Shown piece after piece: positions 13,247 through 20,892 of a stretch of 21,918 nucleotides of DNA (the stretch's first letter is position 1; every line of letters begins with the position of its first letter). Source of the stretch: CAKSQF01 sp051867915. GTDB taxonomy: Bacteria; Bacillota; Clostridia; Oscillospirales; CAG-272. The position numbers and the translations under genes were made by a program. The notes beneath the pieces were generated by a model. The model had not been told where the DNA came from and searched no databases. It saw nothing but the letters and a program-made list of their open reading frames with translations. The DNA is taken from positions 1 to 21,918 of the forward strand of contig JBJDZJ010000030.1 in NCBI GenBank assembly GCA_051867915.1. Direction: 5' to 3'.

Positions 13247-15640
13247 ATGACCATTCGTGAAAAAATCAAAAGCGGAATTCTCGTACTGGACGGAGGAATG
13301 GGAACCGTCCTGCAAAAGCTGGGGCTTGCCCCCGGGGAAGGAACCGAGCTTTGGAACCTCTCCCATCCCGATATCATCCGTTCGGTGCATAAATCCTATT
13401 ATGAAGCCGGATCGGATGTTGTCTATGCCAATACCTTCGGAATCAACCGTCTGAAATACGACGGCAAGATGGGTAGACCGTCGGTAGAGGAACTGGTTAC
13501 TGCCGCCATAAGCCATGCCAATGCTGCCAGAGATCAGATGCCATCCGACAAAGATCGCTACATCGCCATTGACATCGGTCCCACCGGACGACTGCTCAAG
13601 CCATTAGGGAATCTGGATTTTGAAGAGGCAGTATCTGTCTTTTCAGAGGTTATCGCACTCGGCGCAAAACTTGGGGCCGATCTGGTGACCATCGAGACCA
13701 TGAACGACACTTTGGAAACCAAAGCTGCCGTTCTTGCGGCAAAAGAGTCCTGCGATCTGCCGATTTTCGTGACCAATTCCTACGATTCCAAGGGCAAGCT
13801 GATGACTGGCGCCGATCCCGAAACCATGGTCGCCATCCTGGAAGGTCTTCGGGTGGATGCCATCGGGCTGAACTGTTCCATGGGTCCCACTGAGATGATC
13901 CCCCTTGTGAAGCGACTGTATGCCGCATCATCCCTTCCTTTGATTATCAAGCCCAATGCGGGATTGCCCGAGATCGTAGACGGGGAGCCCGTTTACAATG
14001 TGGACGCAGATGCCTTTGCCGAAGCCCTCAAAACGGCCGTATCCTGCGGCGCACGGATTGTCGGCGGTTGTTGCGGAACCACTCCCGAATATATTAGAAA
14101 ACTGTCAGACCTTGTCCGTTGCCTTGAACCGCTTCCTTTGGAACAGAGAAAGCGAACGGTTGTGACCTCCTTCAATCATGCGCTTCTTTTCGGCGAGCGG
14201 CCGGTTCTTATCGGAGAGCGAATCAATCCCACGGGCAAGAAAAAGATGAAGGAAGCCCTGAAATCCGACTCCATGGATTACATTCTGGACGAGGCACTCG
14301 ATCAGCAGGACCTGGGTGCCGACGCACTGGATGTCAATGTGGGTCTGCCCGGCATTGATGAAGCGGCGTGGATGTACCGTGCCGTCACCGGTATTCAGGA
14401 AATCTGCAATCTGCCGCTCCAGCTGGATTCGGGGGACCCGCAGGTTCTGGAGTCCGCTATGCGAATCTATAACGGAAAGCCGCTGATCAATTCGGTAAAC
14501 GGAAAAGAAGAATCCATGTCGGGTATTTTCCCGCTGATTCAAAAGTACGGCGGTGTTGTCATCGGTCTGACCATCGACGAAAGCGGAATCCCGGACAATG
14601 CACGAAAACGGGTAGAAATTGCCGAAAAAATCATCAAAACCGCCGCAGAATATGGGATTGGCTCCCATGAGATCATCATCGATCCTCTTGCCATGACCGT
14701 CAGCTCGGATCCGAACGCCGCCAATGTGACACTGGAGACCATCCGGATTCTGAATGCCAAAGGCATCAAGACCAGTCTGGGCGTATCCAACATTTCATTC
14801 GGACTTCCCAACAGGGATCTCATCAACTCTGTCTTTTTTGCTCTTGCCATGCAGTCCGGACTGTCTGCGGCGATCATGAACCCCCATTCGGTTCAGATGA
14901 TGAACACTTTTTACGGTTTTCTCGCACTGACCGGAAAAGATCCCGATTTTTCGTCCTACATTGAGAATTCCGTTGCAACATCCTCTGTATCAACTCCTGC
15001 AGTATCCTCTGATTTTTCACAGGCTGATACCCCCGAAAACCCGCTTTATCATGCTATTGTGAAGGGGATAACGCAACAGGCCAAAGCATGCGCTGCCGAG
15101 GCATTGAAAACGGTTCAGCCCCTTGATCTCATCAATCGTGAAATTATCCCCGCCTTGGACGATGTCGGAAAGGGGTTTGAATCCAAAACGATCTTTCTGC
15201 CTCAACTTCTGATGGCGGCGGATGCGGCGAAGGCGGCATTTGAAGAGGTCCGTGCCGTCATGCCCAAAACCAAAGGCAAGTATACGGTGATTCTGGCTAC
15301 CGTGAAGGGAGATATTCACGACATCGGAAAGAATATTGTGAAGGTTCTTCTGGAAAACTATGGCTTTGATGTTATTGATCTTGGTAAGGATGTTCCCCCC
15401 GAAACCGTGGTGGAGACTGCCGTCCGGGAAAAAATCCGTCTGGTTGGTCTGTCTGCCCTCATGACCACCACGCTCCCCGCTATGAAGGAAACCATCCGAC
15501 AGCTCCGTGAAGTTCTTCCCGAGTGCAGAATCGTTGTCGGCGGCGCCGTTTTGACAAAGGAATATGCCGAAGAGATCGGCGCTGACTTCTATGCCAAGGA
15601 TGCCATGGAGACCGTTCGGTATGCGGAAAGTCTGGTTTGA
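13247..15640 (+). CDS. metH: Cobalamin-dependent methionine synthase without activation domain
   Basis: Transfers the methyl group of 5-methyl-THF to homocysteine through cobalamin. The 797 residues comprise a homocysteine domain (about 1-300; zinc ligands Cys210 in GLNCSMGP and Cys275-Cys276 in VGGCCGTTP), a pterin-binding domain (about 315-570; GERINPTGKK), a Ser/Thr-rich linker (about 575-595), a cap helical domain and a B12-binding domain (about 675-797) with GDIHDIGKN, where His691 is the cobalt ligand, plus LSALMTTT and GGAVLT. Escherichia coli MetH is about 1227 residues; the C-terminal SAM-dependent reactivation domain is absent here, as in some anaerobes that use a separate protein. 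ATG 13247 has a weak site (AAGAAGGG, 13 bases away). Operon with metF; the PAP2 gene starts 3 bases after its stop. Confidence 0.94.
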   Translation: MTIREKIKSGILVLDGGMGTVLQKLGLAPGEGTELWNLSHPDIIRSVHKSYYEAGSDVVYANTFGINRLKYDGKMGRPSVEELVTAAISHANAARDQMPSDKDRYIAIDIGPTGRLLKPLGNLDFEEAVSVFSEVIALGAKLGADLVTIETMNDTLETKAAVLAAKESCDLPIFVTNSYDSKGKLMTGADPETMVAILEGLRVDAIGLNCSMGPTEMIPLVKRLYAASSLPLIIKPNAGLPEIVDGEPVYNVDADAFAEALKTAVSCGARIVGGCCGTTPEYIRKLSDLVRCLEPLPLEQRKRTVVTSFNHALLFGERPVLIGERINPTGKKKMKEALKSDSMDYILDEALDQQDLGADALDVNVGLPGIDEAAWMYRAVTGIQEICNLPLQLDSGDPQVLESAMRIYNGKPLINSVNGKEESMSGIFPLIQKYGGVVIGLTIDESGIPDNARKRVEIAEKIIKTAAEYGIGSHEIIIDPLAMTVSSDPNAANVTLETIRILNAKGIKTSLGVSNISFGLPNRDLINSVFFALAMQSGLSAAIMNPHSVQMMNTFYGFLALTGKDPDFSSYIENSVATSSVSTPAVSSDFSQADTPENPLYHAIVKGITQQAKACAAEALKTVQPLDLINREIIPALDDVGKGFESKTIFLPQLLMAADAAKAAFEEVRAVMPKTKGKYTVILATVKGDIHDIGKNIVKVLLENYGFDVIDLGKDVPPETVVETAVREKIRLVGLSALMTTTLPAMKETIRQLREVLPECRIVVGGAVLTKEYAEEIGADFYAKDAMETVRYAESLV

Positions 15641-15643
15641 CCG

Positions 15644-16141
15644 ATGACCGCCGCAGAATATGAGAAAATCAGCGCACCCTTCCGGAAGCGGAAGTACGGC
15701 GTGCTGATTCTGAATCTGATAAACCGTATCCTGACTATGACAACCTATTTTGCCTATCCCGTCCTTTTGATTGTCATGGTACTGTGGGGAGATCATCGGA
15801 TTTTCGGTGCAACTGTGATCCCTGCCGGCTCTTTTGTTCTCTTTTCCGTTGTCCGTCGGCTGATCAACGCCAAACGCCCATACGAAGTTCTGGAGATTAA
15901 ACCCCTGATTCATAAAAATTCAAAGGGCAAGTCCTTTCCCAGCCGTCATGTGTTTTCGATCTTCGTGATCGCTATGACCTTTCTCCATGTCTGTCTGCCC
16001 CTGGGAATTGTATTTCTGGTCTTCGGCATACTGCTGGCTCTGATTCGGGTGATCGGAGGCGTCCATTTTCCGCGGGATGTGATTGTCGGTGCGCTGATCG
16101 GTATACTTTGCGGGCTTTCGGAATGGATTTTGTTTGTGTAA
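15644..16141 (+). CDS. PAP2-family membrane phosphatase
   Basis: A 165-residue integral membrane phosphatase of the PAP2 superfamily (phosphatidic acid or undecaprenyl pyrophosphate phosphatases). All three motifs are visible: Arg71-x6-Arg78-Pro79, Pro99-Ser-Arg-His102 (PSRH rather than PSGH, a known variant), and Arg135-x5-His141-x3-Asp145, where His102 is the usual acid and His141 the nucleophile. About five hydrophobic segments are present. Its ATG is 3 bases after the metH stop and no good ribosome site is seen, so translation is probably coupled to metH. It ends at a bidirectional terminator. A metabolic link with methionine synthesis is not evident; cell-envelope lipid turnover is the likeliest role. 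Confidence 0.87.
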   Translation: MTAAEYEKISAPFRKRKYGVLILNLINRILTMTTYFAYPVLLIVMVLWGDHRIFGATVIPAGSFVLFSVVRRLINAKRPYEVLEIKPLIHKNSKGKSFPSRHVFSIFVIAMTFLHVCLPLGIVFLVFGILLALIRVIGGVHFPRDVIVGALIGILCGLSEWILFV

Positions 16142-16147
16142 TCATGC

Positions 16148-16195
16148 AAAAAACAGGATTACAGCGATGTTTGCTGTAATCCTGTTTATCGTTTT
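16148..16195. terminator. Bidirectional terminator between convergent operons
   Basis: Perfect 15-bp stem AAACAGGATTACAGC (16151-16165) with 16173-16187, 7-nt loop. On the plus strand ATCGTTTTATC follows; on the minus strand the A run 16148-16153 gives six U. It ends the metF-metH-PAP2 transcript and the minus-strand sulfatase operon, whose stop codon lies at 16197-16199. Confidence 0.85.
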
Positions 16196-16196
16196 A

Positions 16197-17615
16197 TCAA
16201 TCCGCTTTGGTCTTTTGGATGATCCGATCCACGCACCAGTTGTCCCGATAGTAGGACGACGGGTGGAATTTGTCGCCGACCCGGACCATTTCACTCCACA
16301 TGGCAAACTTCATTTGTGCCTTGACCTCGGTATAGGTGGGGTCGGAGGCGAGATTGTGCATCTGAAGCGGATCGGCGAGATTATCGAACAAAAGCTCCTG
16401 ACCGTCGGACAGGTAGACGGCATAGGTGTACTGCTCGGTACGCCATGCCCTCCATTCGTGTCCGTCCTCCCAAGCGGCAGTGGCACCGGTACCCATCATC
16501 AGAGCGCCTGCGGGACGGGGACCGTCCGATTTACCGAGAATGGACTCGGAATAATCCCGTCCTTCCACCTCGGCGGGAATGTCCTCTTTCATCCCCATCA
16601 TGGAGAGCAGTGTGGGCATCAGATCCACCGTGTTCAGGCAGATGTCGTTCTTTCCGTAGGGGATCTTGTCGCCCCAGCGCATCAGGAAGGGAACACGGCA
16701 GGATTCCTCATAGAAAATATTTTTCGCCCGTCTGCCGTGAGCGCCGAACAGCTCGCCGTGGTCGGATGTGAAGACAAAGATGGTATCGTCGGCAAGTCCC
16801 AGATCGTCGATTGCACGGACCATCCTGCCCACATTGTCGTCCACCTTTGCCGCCATGGAATAGTAACCCTTCATCCAGTAGGGAAGGGCCTTCCGTTCCT
16901 CGGGAGACAGTCTTGCCCATGCGTCTGCATGAGGATCGTTTTCGGGAAGATAGTTTTCGGGAAGGGTGAACTCGGTGTCTTTGAACCGAGCATAGGCCTC
17001 CGGATCGCAGTTCCATTCGTCCCATGGGTCATGGGGAATGCCGATAGACACGAAAAGAGCAAAAGGTTTGTCGCCGTCCTTCAGCCGCTTCATCTGCTCA
17101 ATGGCCATATCGGTCTGACAGTCGGGTTCAAAGCCGTCATAGGGGATCTTTTCCGGGCTGTTCAGATGATAATAGGAGGTTTCTCCGTAGTTCTCGTGAT
17201 GGAAATTATAGGCTGCAAAATAGCCGTCAAAGCCCAGACGGTCGGGACCTTCGGGAATGTAGGAGTTTTTCGGGTCGGAGTGATGTCCCAGCTGATTGGC
17301 ATACATATGCCACTTCCCGATGTAAGCAGTCTCGTATCCGTTGTCGTTTAAGACATGAGCGATAGAGCGATGTTGGGTAGACAGACGGATCTCGTTGATG
17401 ACCATGCCTGTGGAGGTGGTGTACTTGCCGGTAAACAGGGTAGCCCGATAGGGGGCGCAGACCGGATGTCCGGACACTGCATTGATCAGGTTGCAGGATT
17501 GCTCGGACAGCTTGTCAATGTTTGGGGTCTGAGCCTTTTCGTCCCCGTAATAGCCCATACTGCAAAGACGGAGCTGATCGGCGAAAAAGTAGACCAGATT
17601 CGGTTTCTTACTCAT
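16197..17615 (-). CDS. Cys-type sulfatase (formylglycine-dependent), cytosolic
   Basis: A 472-residue sulfatase that hydrolyses sulfate esters, probably from sugars. Active-site motif Cys53-Ala-Pro-Tyr-Arg57 followed by ATLFTG is the CxPxR signature in which Cys becomes formylglycine. Further ligands visible: Asp13 (FADQLR), Lys102 and His104 (GKWH), His196 (GIPHDPW), Asp286-His287 (TSDHGE) and Lys299. There is no signal peptide, unlike many exported sulfatases, so it should act inside the cell. The frame begins at ATG 17627, which abuts AAAGGA directly; ATG 17615 is 12 bases away and begins the typical MSKKPNLVYFFADQ, so it is preferred. It is the last gene of a minus-strand operon just after its maturase. 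The specific substrate cannot be read. Confidence 0.92.
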   Translation of the reverse strand: MSKKPNLVYFFADQLRLCSMGYYGDEKAQTPNIDKLSEQSCNLINAVSGHPVCAPYRATLFTGKYTTSTGMVINEIRLSTQHRSIAHVLNDNGYETAYIGKWHMYANQLGHHSDPKNSYIPEGPDRLGFDGYFAAYNFHHENYGETSYYHLNSPEKIPYDGFEPDCQTDMAIEQMKRLKDGDKPFALFVSIGIPHDPWDEWNCDPEAYARFKDTEFTLPENYLPENDPHADAWARLSPEERKALPYWMKGYYSMAAKVDDNVGRMVRAIDDLGLADDTIFVFTSDHGELFGAHGRRAKNIFYEESCRVPFLMRWGDKIPYGKNDICLNTVDLMPTLLSMMGMKEDIPAEVEGRDYSESILGKSDGPRPAGALMMGTGATAAWEDGHEWRAWRTEQYTYAVYLSDGQELLFDNLADPLQMHNLASDPTYTEVKAQMKFAMWSEMVRVGDKFHPSSYYRDNWCVDRIIQKTKAD

Positions 17616-17638
17616 AGATTTATCCATTCCTTTCCATG

Positions 17639-18754
17639 TTATCTGTATTTACCGCTTTGAATTCGGTTTGCGATCTGTTTGATTTTGGGCGCACATTCGC
17701 CGAGAAAATCGGCAATGGGACAATAGGTTTCATCTGACAGAAAAAGATCCCGATATCGGCGGCATCCGCCATTGCAGATGCCAAAGTAACGGCACCGCCC
17801 GCATTTTTCGGGTTTATGAAGTCCCTCTTTCATAAAGGTCCGCATGACTTCCGATCGGTACATTTCCCCGAAGGTGTTTTCCTGAACCTTTCCGAGGCGG
17901 TATCGGTCCAGTACATAGAAATCACAGGGATAGACCGACCCGTCAGCCTCAATGACAAACTGCGCCGAGCAGTTCCCGCTCATGCCGCACTGCTCCGGAA
18001 TTTCACCCATTGCCATTCGGACATAGTTATCAAACAGGCGAATGCTGATATACTCGCCCTTTTCCAGCTCTTCCGACCAGATGCGAAAAAAACCCTTCAG
18101 AAAACTTCCGTACCTCCTTGGAGTCAGGGAATAGAAATCCTTCAGATCGGGATCCTCCAAAGGGGGCAGACAGGGAATGGTCTGCAAATATCCGAATCGG
18201 TTCTTTACGCAGAAATTCCACAGTTTTCTCGGATGTTCGGCGACCTTGCGGGTCAGAACAGTCAGAATATTGAATTCAACCTTATGCTTTTTCATCCGCT
18301 CTGCCGCTTTCATGACCCGCAGATAACTGCCGCCTTCGGCGTCGCATCGGCAGGAATCGTGAAATTCCCGATCGCCGTCCAGTGACAGTCCCACCAGAAA
18401 GCGATTATCCGCCAGAAATTCGCAGAATTCATCGTCCAAGGTCAATCCGTTGGTCTGAATCGAATAGTCGGCACTCTGTCCTTCGGAAAGCTTCTGACCG
18501 ACTAAGCGGACGAAGGAGCGGAAAAAGGGAAGGCCCGCAAGAGTCGGTTCGCCACCCTGAAAGGCAAAATGAATCCTTCCCCGATCTCCTGCCGCTGTGA
18601 CAGCACGGTCAATCAGGGCATCTGCTGTATCCGTACTCATGATTCCGTAAGAGGGTACGGAACGATTGCTGCTGACATCGGCATAAAAGCAGTATTTGCA
18701 CCGCATATTGCACAGGGAAGATGCAGGTTTGATAAGCAGGGAAAAATCGGGCAT
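17639..18754 (-). CDS. Anaerobic sulfatase-maturating enzyme (radical SAM/SPASM)
   Basis: A 371-residue radical SAM enzyme that oxidises the active-site Cys (or Ser) of sulfatases to formylglycine without oxygen. Seen: the radical SAM cluster motif Cys15-x3-Cys19-x2-Cys22 (CNMRCKYCFYAD), the SAM-binding GGEP (67-70), and a SPASM domain with Cys256, Cys262, Cys277, Cys318, Cys321, Cys327, Cys331 and Cys345 for two auxiliary clusters. YPCDFYVLD contains the Asp278 that corresponds to the catalytic base of clostridial anSME. Start ATG 18754 follows AAAGGAG by 6 bases. Its stop is 23 bases before the sulfatase start, so enzyme and client are encoded together. Function is supported by motif and context; the oxygen lability implies an anaerobic host. 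Confidence 0.94.
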   Translation of the reverse strand: MPDFSLLIKPASSLCNMRCKYCFYADVSSNRSVPSYGIMSTDTADALIDRAVTAAGDRGRIHFAFQGGEPTLAGLPFFRSFVRLVGQKLSEGQSADYSIQTNGLTLDDEFCEFLADNRFLVGLSLDGDREFHDSCRCDAEGGSYLRVMKAAERMKKHKVEFNILTVLTRKVAEHPRKLWNFCVKNRFGYLQTIPCLPPLEDPDLKDFYSLTPRRYGSFLKGFFRIWSEELEKGEYISIRLFDNYVRMAMGEIPEQCGMSGNCSAQFVIEADGSVYPCDFYVLDRYRLGKVQENTFGEMYRSEVMRTFMKEGLHKPEKCGRCRYFGICNGGCRRYRDLFLSDETYCPIADFLGECAPKIKQIANRIQSGKYR

Positions 18755-18786
18755 AACAGACTCCTTTCTTATGAAAAACCGATAAA

Positions 18787-18957
18787 CTATCCGGTGACAA
18801 CCGTGTATTCCAGATTTTCATAGTGAAGGATCGTATCAACATCCACATTTTCGGGCAGGAGTGCCATGGCAATATAAAGATCGTCTCCGGTTTTCAGATC
18901 AATGAGGGTGGCATATTCTCCCTCGATGGTCAGTACTTTGTAATCCTTCGGTTCCAT
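18787..18957 (-). CDS. Small unknown protein between YgjP and anSME
   Basis: A 56-residue acidic protein (starts MEPKDYKVLTIEGEYATLID, ends NLEYTVVTG) that I do not recognise as a named family. It alternates hydrophobic and polar residues as a small beta-rich fold would, has no Cys, membrane segment or signal peptide. The frame also opens at GTG 18969, which overlaps the YgjP stop and is only one base from AAAGGA; ATG 18957, four bases after that stop, is preferred. It is 32 bases ahead of the anSME gene. Tight packing on both sides argues it is a real gene. A role in the sulfatase/maturase system is possible by position only. Confidence 0.65.
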   Translation of the reverse strand: MEPKDYKVLTIEGEYATLIDLKTGDDLYIAMALLPENVDVDTILHYENLEYTVVTG

Positions 18958-18961
18958 GATG

Positions 18962-19483
18962 TCATTCACATCCTTTCAATATCTTTTCCCGATCTTTCCA
19001 GTCGGGGAGTACAGAAGCAATCAATTGATAAAACGGTTTCGAATGGTTCATGTAGATCAAATGGCAAAGCTCGTGAACCACCACATAATCTATCGCCTTT
19101 TCGGGATACAGCATCAAACGGAAAGAAAAGCAGATGTGTCCGCGGGAGGAACAGCTTCCAAATCGTTTTTTGGCAGAAGTAACGGTGATTTTTGTGGGCT
19201 TAACACCCAGAAGATCGGCATAGTACCGGACTTTTTCGGGAAGGATTTCCGCCGCACGGTTGTATAGGGCCTCAATGTCCTTTTCCGACAGCTCGTCGGG
19301 CTCGTACCGGATCCGATTTTTCATTCGTTCAACCGCCCGTGAGATTCTGTTCTGATTGTCCGAAAGAAACCGTTCGATCTGACGCATTGGCATAACGGAA
19401 GGCGCACAAACGACGATTCTGCCGTCCGGCTCGATTTTGACAGCCAGCGTTTTCCGATCGGAACGCCTGAGAATATAGTCCAT
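18962..19483 (-). CDS. YgjP-like (DUF45) metallopeptidase-fold protein
   Basis: A 173-residue protein of the YgjP/DUF45 (M48-related) family. The zinc motif HELCHLIYMNHSKPFY gives His137, Glu138, His141 and the following His147 of the family's NHS segment, and KRFGSCSSRGHICFSFRL (about 106-123) is the other hallmark. The N-terminal half (MDYILRRSDRKTLAVKIEPD) is the usual beta-rich start. The frame extends to 19540, but a promoter -10 box overlaps that region; ATG 19483 has GGAG 5 bases before it and matches the family N-terminus. Its biochemical role in bacteria is poorly defined. First gene of the minus-strand operon, divergent from the CobW gene. Confidence 0.85.
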   Translation of the reverse strand: MDYILRRSDRKTLAVKIEPDGRIVVCAPSVMPMRQIERFLSDNQNRISRAVERMKNRIRYEPDELSEKDIEALYNRAAEILPEKVRYYADLLGVKPTKITVTSAKKRFGSCSSRGHICFSFRLMLYPEKAIDYVVVHELCHLIYMNHSKPFYQLIASVLPDWKDREKILKGCE

Positions 19484-19511
19484 ATGCTCTCCGTAAGTTT
19501 TTTCTGGCATT

Positions 19512-19540
19512 ATTCTACCATATCCTGTCAAAAAAAGCAA
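19512..19540 (-). promoter_or_regulatory. Promoter of the YgjP-small protein-anSME-sulfatase operon
   Basis: On the minus strand: TTGCTT (19540-19535), 17-base spacer, TAGAAT (19517-19512) with extended -10 TGg. Start predicted near 19505, about 22 bases before ATG 19483, which supports that start codon over the longer frame. Confidence 0.6.
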
Positions 19541-19564
19541 CCCATTTTTGGATTTTTCACAATT

Positions 19565-19583
19565 TTTTTGAAGACTTCAAAAA
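19565..19583. promoter_or_regulatory. Perfect 19-bp palindrome, candidate operator
   Basis: TTTTTGAAGACTTCAAAAA: nine bases, one central A, nine complementary bases. It lies between two divergent promoters, 5 bases before the CobW -35 box. The 9-1-9 layout is like Fur-family (Fur, Zur, PerR) sites, although the bases do not match the Zur or Fur consensus sequences I know. No T run is positioned to make it a terminator for either flanking gene. Confidence 0.5.
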
Positions 19584-19588
19584 CCGTA

Positions 19589-19616
19589 TTGACAAATGCC
19601 GATTTTGTGCTATAAT
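19589..19616 (+). promoter_or_regulatory. Promoter of the CobW-type gene pair
   Basis: TTGACA (19589-19594), 16-base spacer, TATAAT (19611-19616) with TGc before the -10 box. Start predicted near 19623, giving a leader of about 73 bases. Confidence 0.85.
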
Positions 19617-19627
19617 AGATAAGATAA

Positions 19628-19669
19628 GATGCCGTGATTTTCTAACAGAAATGGGAAAGATACGGCATC
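19628..19669 (+). other. Inverted repeat in the CobW leader
   Basis: GATGCCGT (19628-19635) and ACGGCATC (19662-19669) are perfect complements enclosing a smaller TTTCT (19638-19642)/AGAAA (19647-19651) hairpin. It lies wholly in the predicted 5' leader, 13 bases before the AGAGG ribosome site (19683-19687). It could be an RNA stem-loop or a split DNA operator. Not a riboswitch class I recognise. Confidence 0.45.
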
Positions 19670-19695
19670 GGAAATGAAGTAAAGAGGCAGATAAA

Positions 19696-20856
19696 ATGAC
19701 AAAAATTGACATTTTTTCGGGATTTCTCGGAGCAGGAAAAACGACGCTGATCAAAAAGCTGATTGCCGACGGATATCAGGGCGAAAAACTGGTTCTGATC
19801 GAGAATGAATTCGGTCAGATCGGCATAGACGGCGGATTTTTGCAGGAGTGCGGCATTCAGATCACCGAAATGAACAGCGGATGTATCTGTTGCTCTCTGG
19901 TCGGAGACTTCAGCAGAGCACTCAAAAAGGTCATTGAAGAGTATGCACCCGACCGTATTCTGATTGAGCCTTCCGGAGTCGGCAAGCTGTCCGATGTTAT
20001 TCGTGCTGTTCAGAGCGTCACCAATGAGAATGTCCGGCTTTCCGCATTCACCACGGTTGCCGACGCCGCCAAGTGCAAGATGTATATGAAGAATTTCGGT
20101 GAATTCTATAACGATCAGGTGGAAAACGCCAGTTGTATTGTTCTGAGCCACACTCAAAAAATGACCGATGAGAAAATCGCCGAGGTTGTTGCTCTCCTCC
20201 GTGAGAAAAACGCAACAGCGACCATCGTTACCACCGATTGGGCATCCCTTTCCGGCGAGCAGATTCTGTCCGCCATGAATCAGACCTCCACGCTGGAGGC
20301 AGAGCTTGCCAAGCTCGCCGCCGATACGGAGCATGAGCATCATCACCATCACCATCACGGCGATGATGACGATGATGAGTGCGACGATCCCGATTGCGAA
20401 TGCCACCACCATCATGACGATGACGACGAAGACGAGCACGAGCATCATCACCATCACCATCACGGCGATGATGACGATGATGAGTGCGACGATCCCGATT
20501 GCGAGTGCCATCACCATCATGACGATGACGACGAAGACGAGCATGAGCATCACCATCACCACCATCATGCCGATGATGTGTTCACCAGTTGGGGTGTTGA
20601 AACGCCCGTTCGCTTCACTCAGGAGCAGCTATTTGACATTCTGAATGCTCTTTCGGACAGTGAAAAGTACGGAACGATCCTTCGTTCCAAAGGAATTGTT
20701 GCCGGAACGGACGGCAGCTGGATCCACTTTGACTATGTTCCCGGTGAACCGGATGTCCGTGTCGGCCCTGCGTCGGTCATCGGACGGATCTGTGTGATCG
20801 GATCCCATATCAATAAGGCAGAAATTGCCGCTTTGTTCGGAGTTTCCGTAAAATAA
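19696..20856 (+). CDS. CobW/COG0523 GTPase with duplicated His/Asp/Cys-rich linker
   Basis: A 386-residue G3E-family P-loop GTPase, probably a metallochaperone. Walker A GFLGAGKTT (9-17), the ENEFGQIGID switch-like region (36-45), the metal site Cys63-Ile-Cys65-Cys66 (GCICC), and LIEPSG (Walker B region) are all present; the usual NKxD specificity motif is SHTQ. The linker 212-294 is an array of two 35-residue units, each with a run of seven His, an Asp run, CDDPDCEC and HHHH, plus a partial third, giving about 32 His and 6 Cys for metal binding. The C-terminal CobW_C domain is 295-386. ATG 19696 follows AGAGG by 8 bases. It heads an operon with the second P-loop protein, under a strong promoter. 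His-rich COG0523 proteins are often zinc-related; the metal here is inferred. Confidence 0.93.
   Translation: MTKIDIFSGFLGAGKTTLIKKLIADGYQGEKLVLIENEFGQIGIDGGFLQECGIQITEMNSGCICCSLVGDFSRALKKVIEEYAPDRILIEPSGVGKLSDVIRAVQSVTNENVRLSAFTTVADAAKCKMYMKNFGEFYNDQVENASCIVLSHTQKMTDEKIAEVVALLREKNATATIVTTDWASLSGEQILSAMNQTSTLEAELAKLAADTEHEHHHHHHHGDDDDDECDDPDCECHHHHDDDDEDEHEHHHHHHHGDDDDDECDDPDCECHHHHDDDDEDEHEHHHHHHHADDVFTSWGVETPVRFTQEQLFDILNALSDSEKYGTILRSKGIVAGTDGSWIHFDYVPGEPDVRVGPASVIGRICVIGSHINKAEIAALFGVSVK
20329..20577 (+). repeat. Coding tandem repeat, two 105-bp units plus a 39-bp partial
   Basis: Unit 1 (20329-20433) and unit 2 (20434-20538) differ at three bases, all third-position and synonymous (CAT/CAC, GAA/GAG, CAC/CAT). 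The partial third unit (20539-20577) copies the EHEHHHHHHH start, with Ala replacing Gly after the His run. Recent in-frame duplication is the simplest reading. Confidence 0.93.
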
Positions 20857-20892
20857 GGGCGTTCAACCGCATCAGAAAGAGGTCAAAAAGTT

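Noticed and set aside
16134..17351. A 405-codon plus-strand frame opposite the sulfatase
   Set aside because: It overlaps the PAP2 stop and the terminator hairpin, lacks a ribosome site and shows no domain; the minus-strand frame has all sulfatase motifs.
19642..20568. A 308-codon minus-strand frame rich in Val/Met/Ile that looks like membrane segments
   Set aside because: The apparent membrane stretches are the complement of His/Asp codon runs in the CobW linker; no start signals.
20329..20577. CRISPR-like periodic repeat
   Set aside because: Repeats are contiguous, in frame, encode a His/Asp/Cys array and have no spacers.
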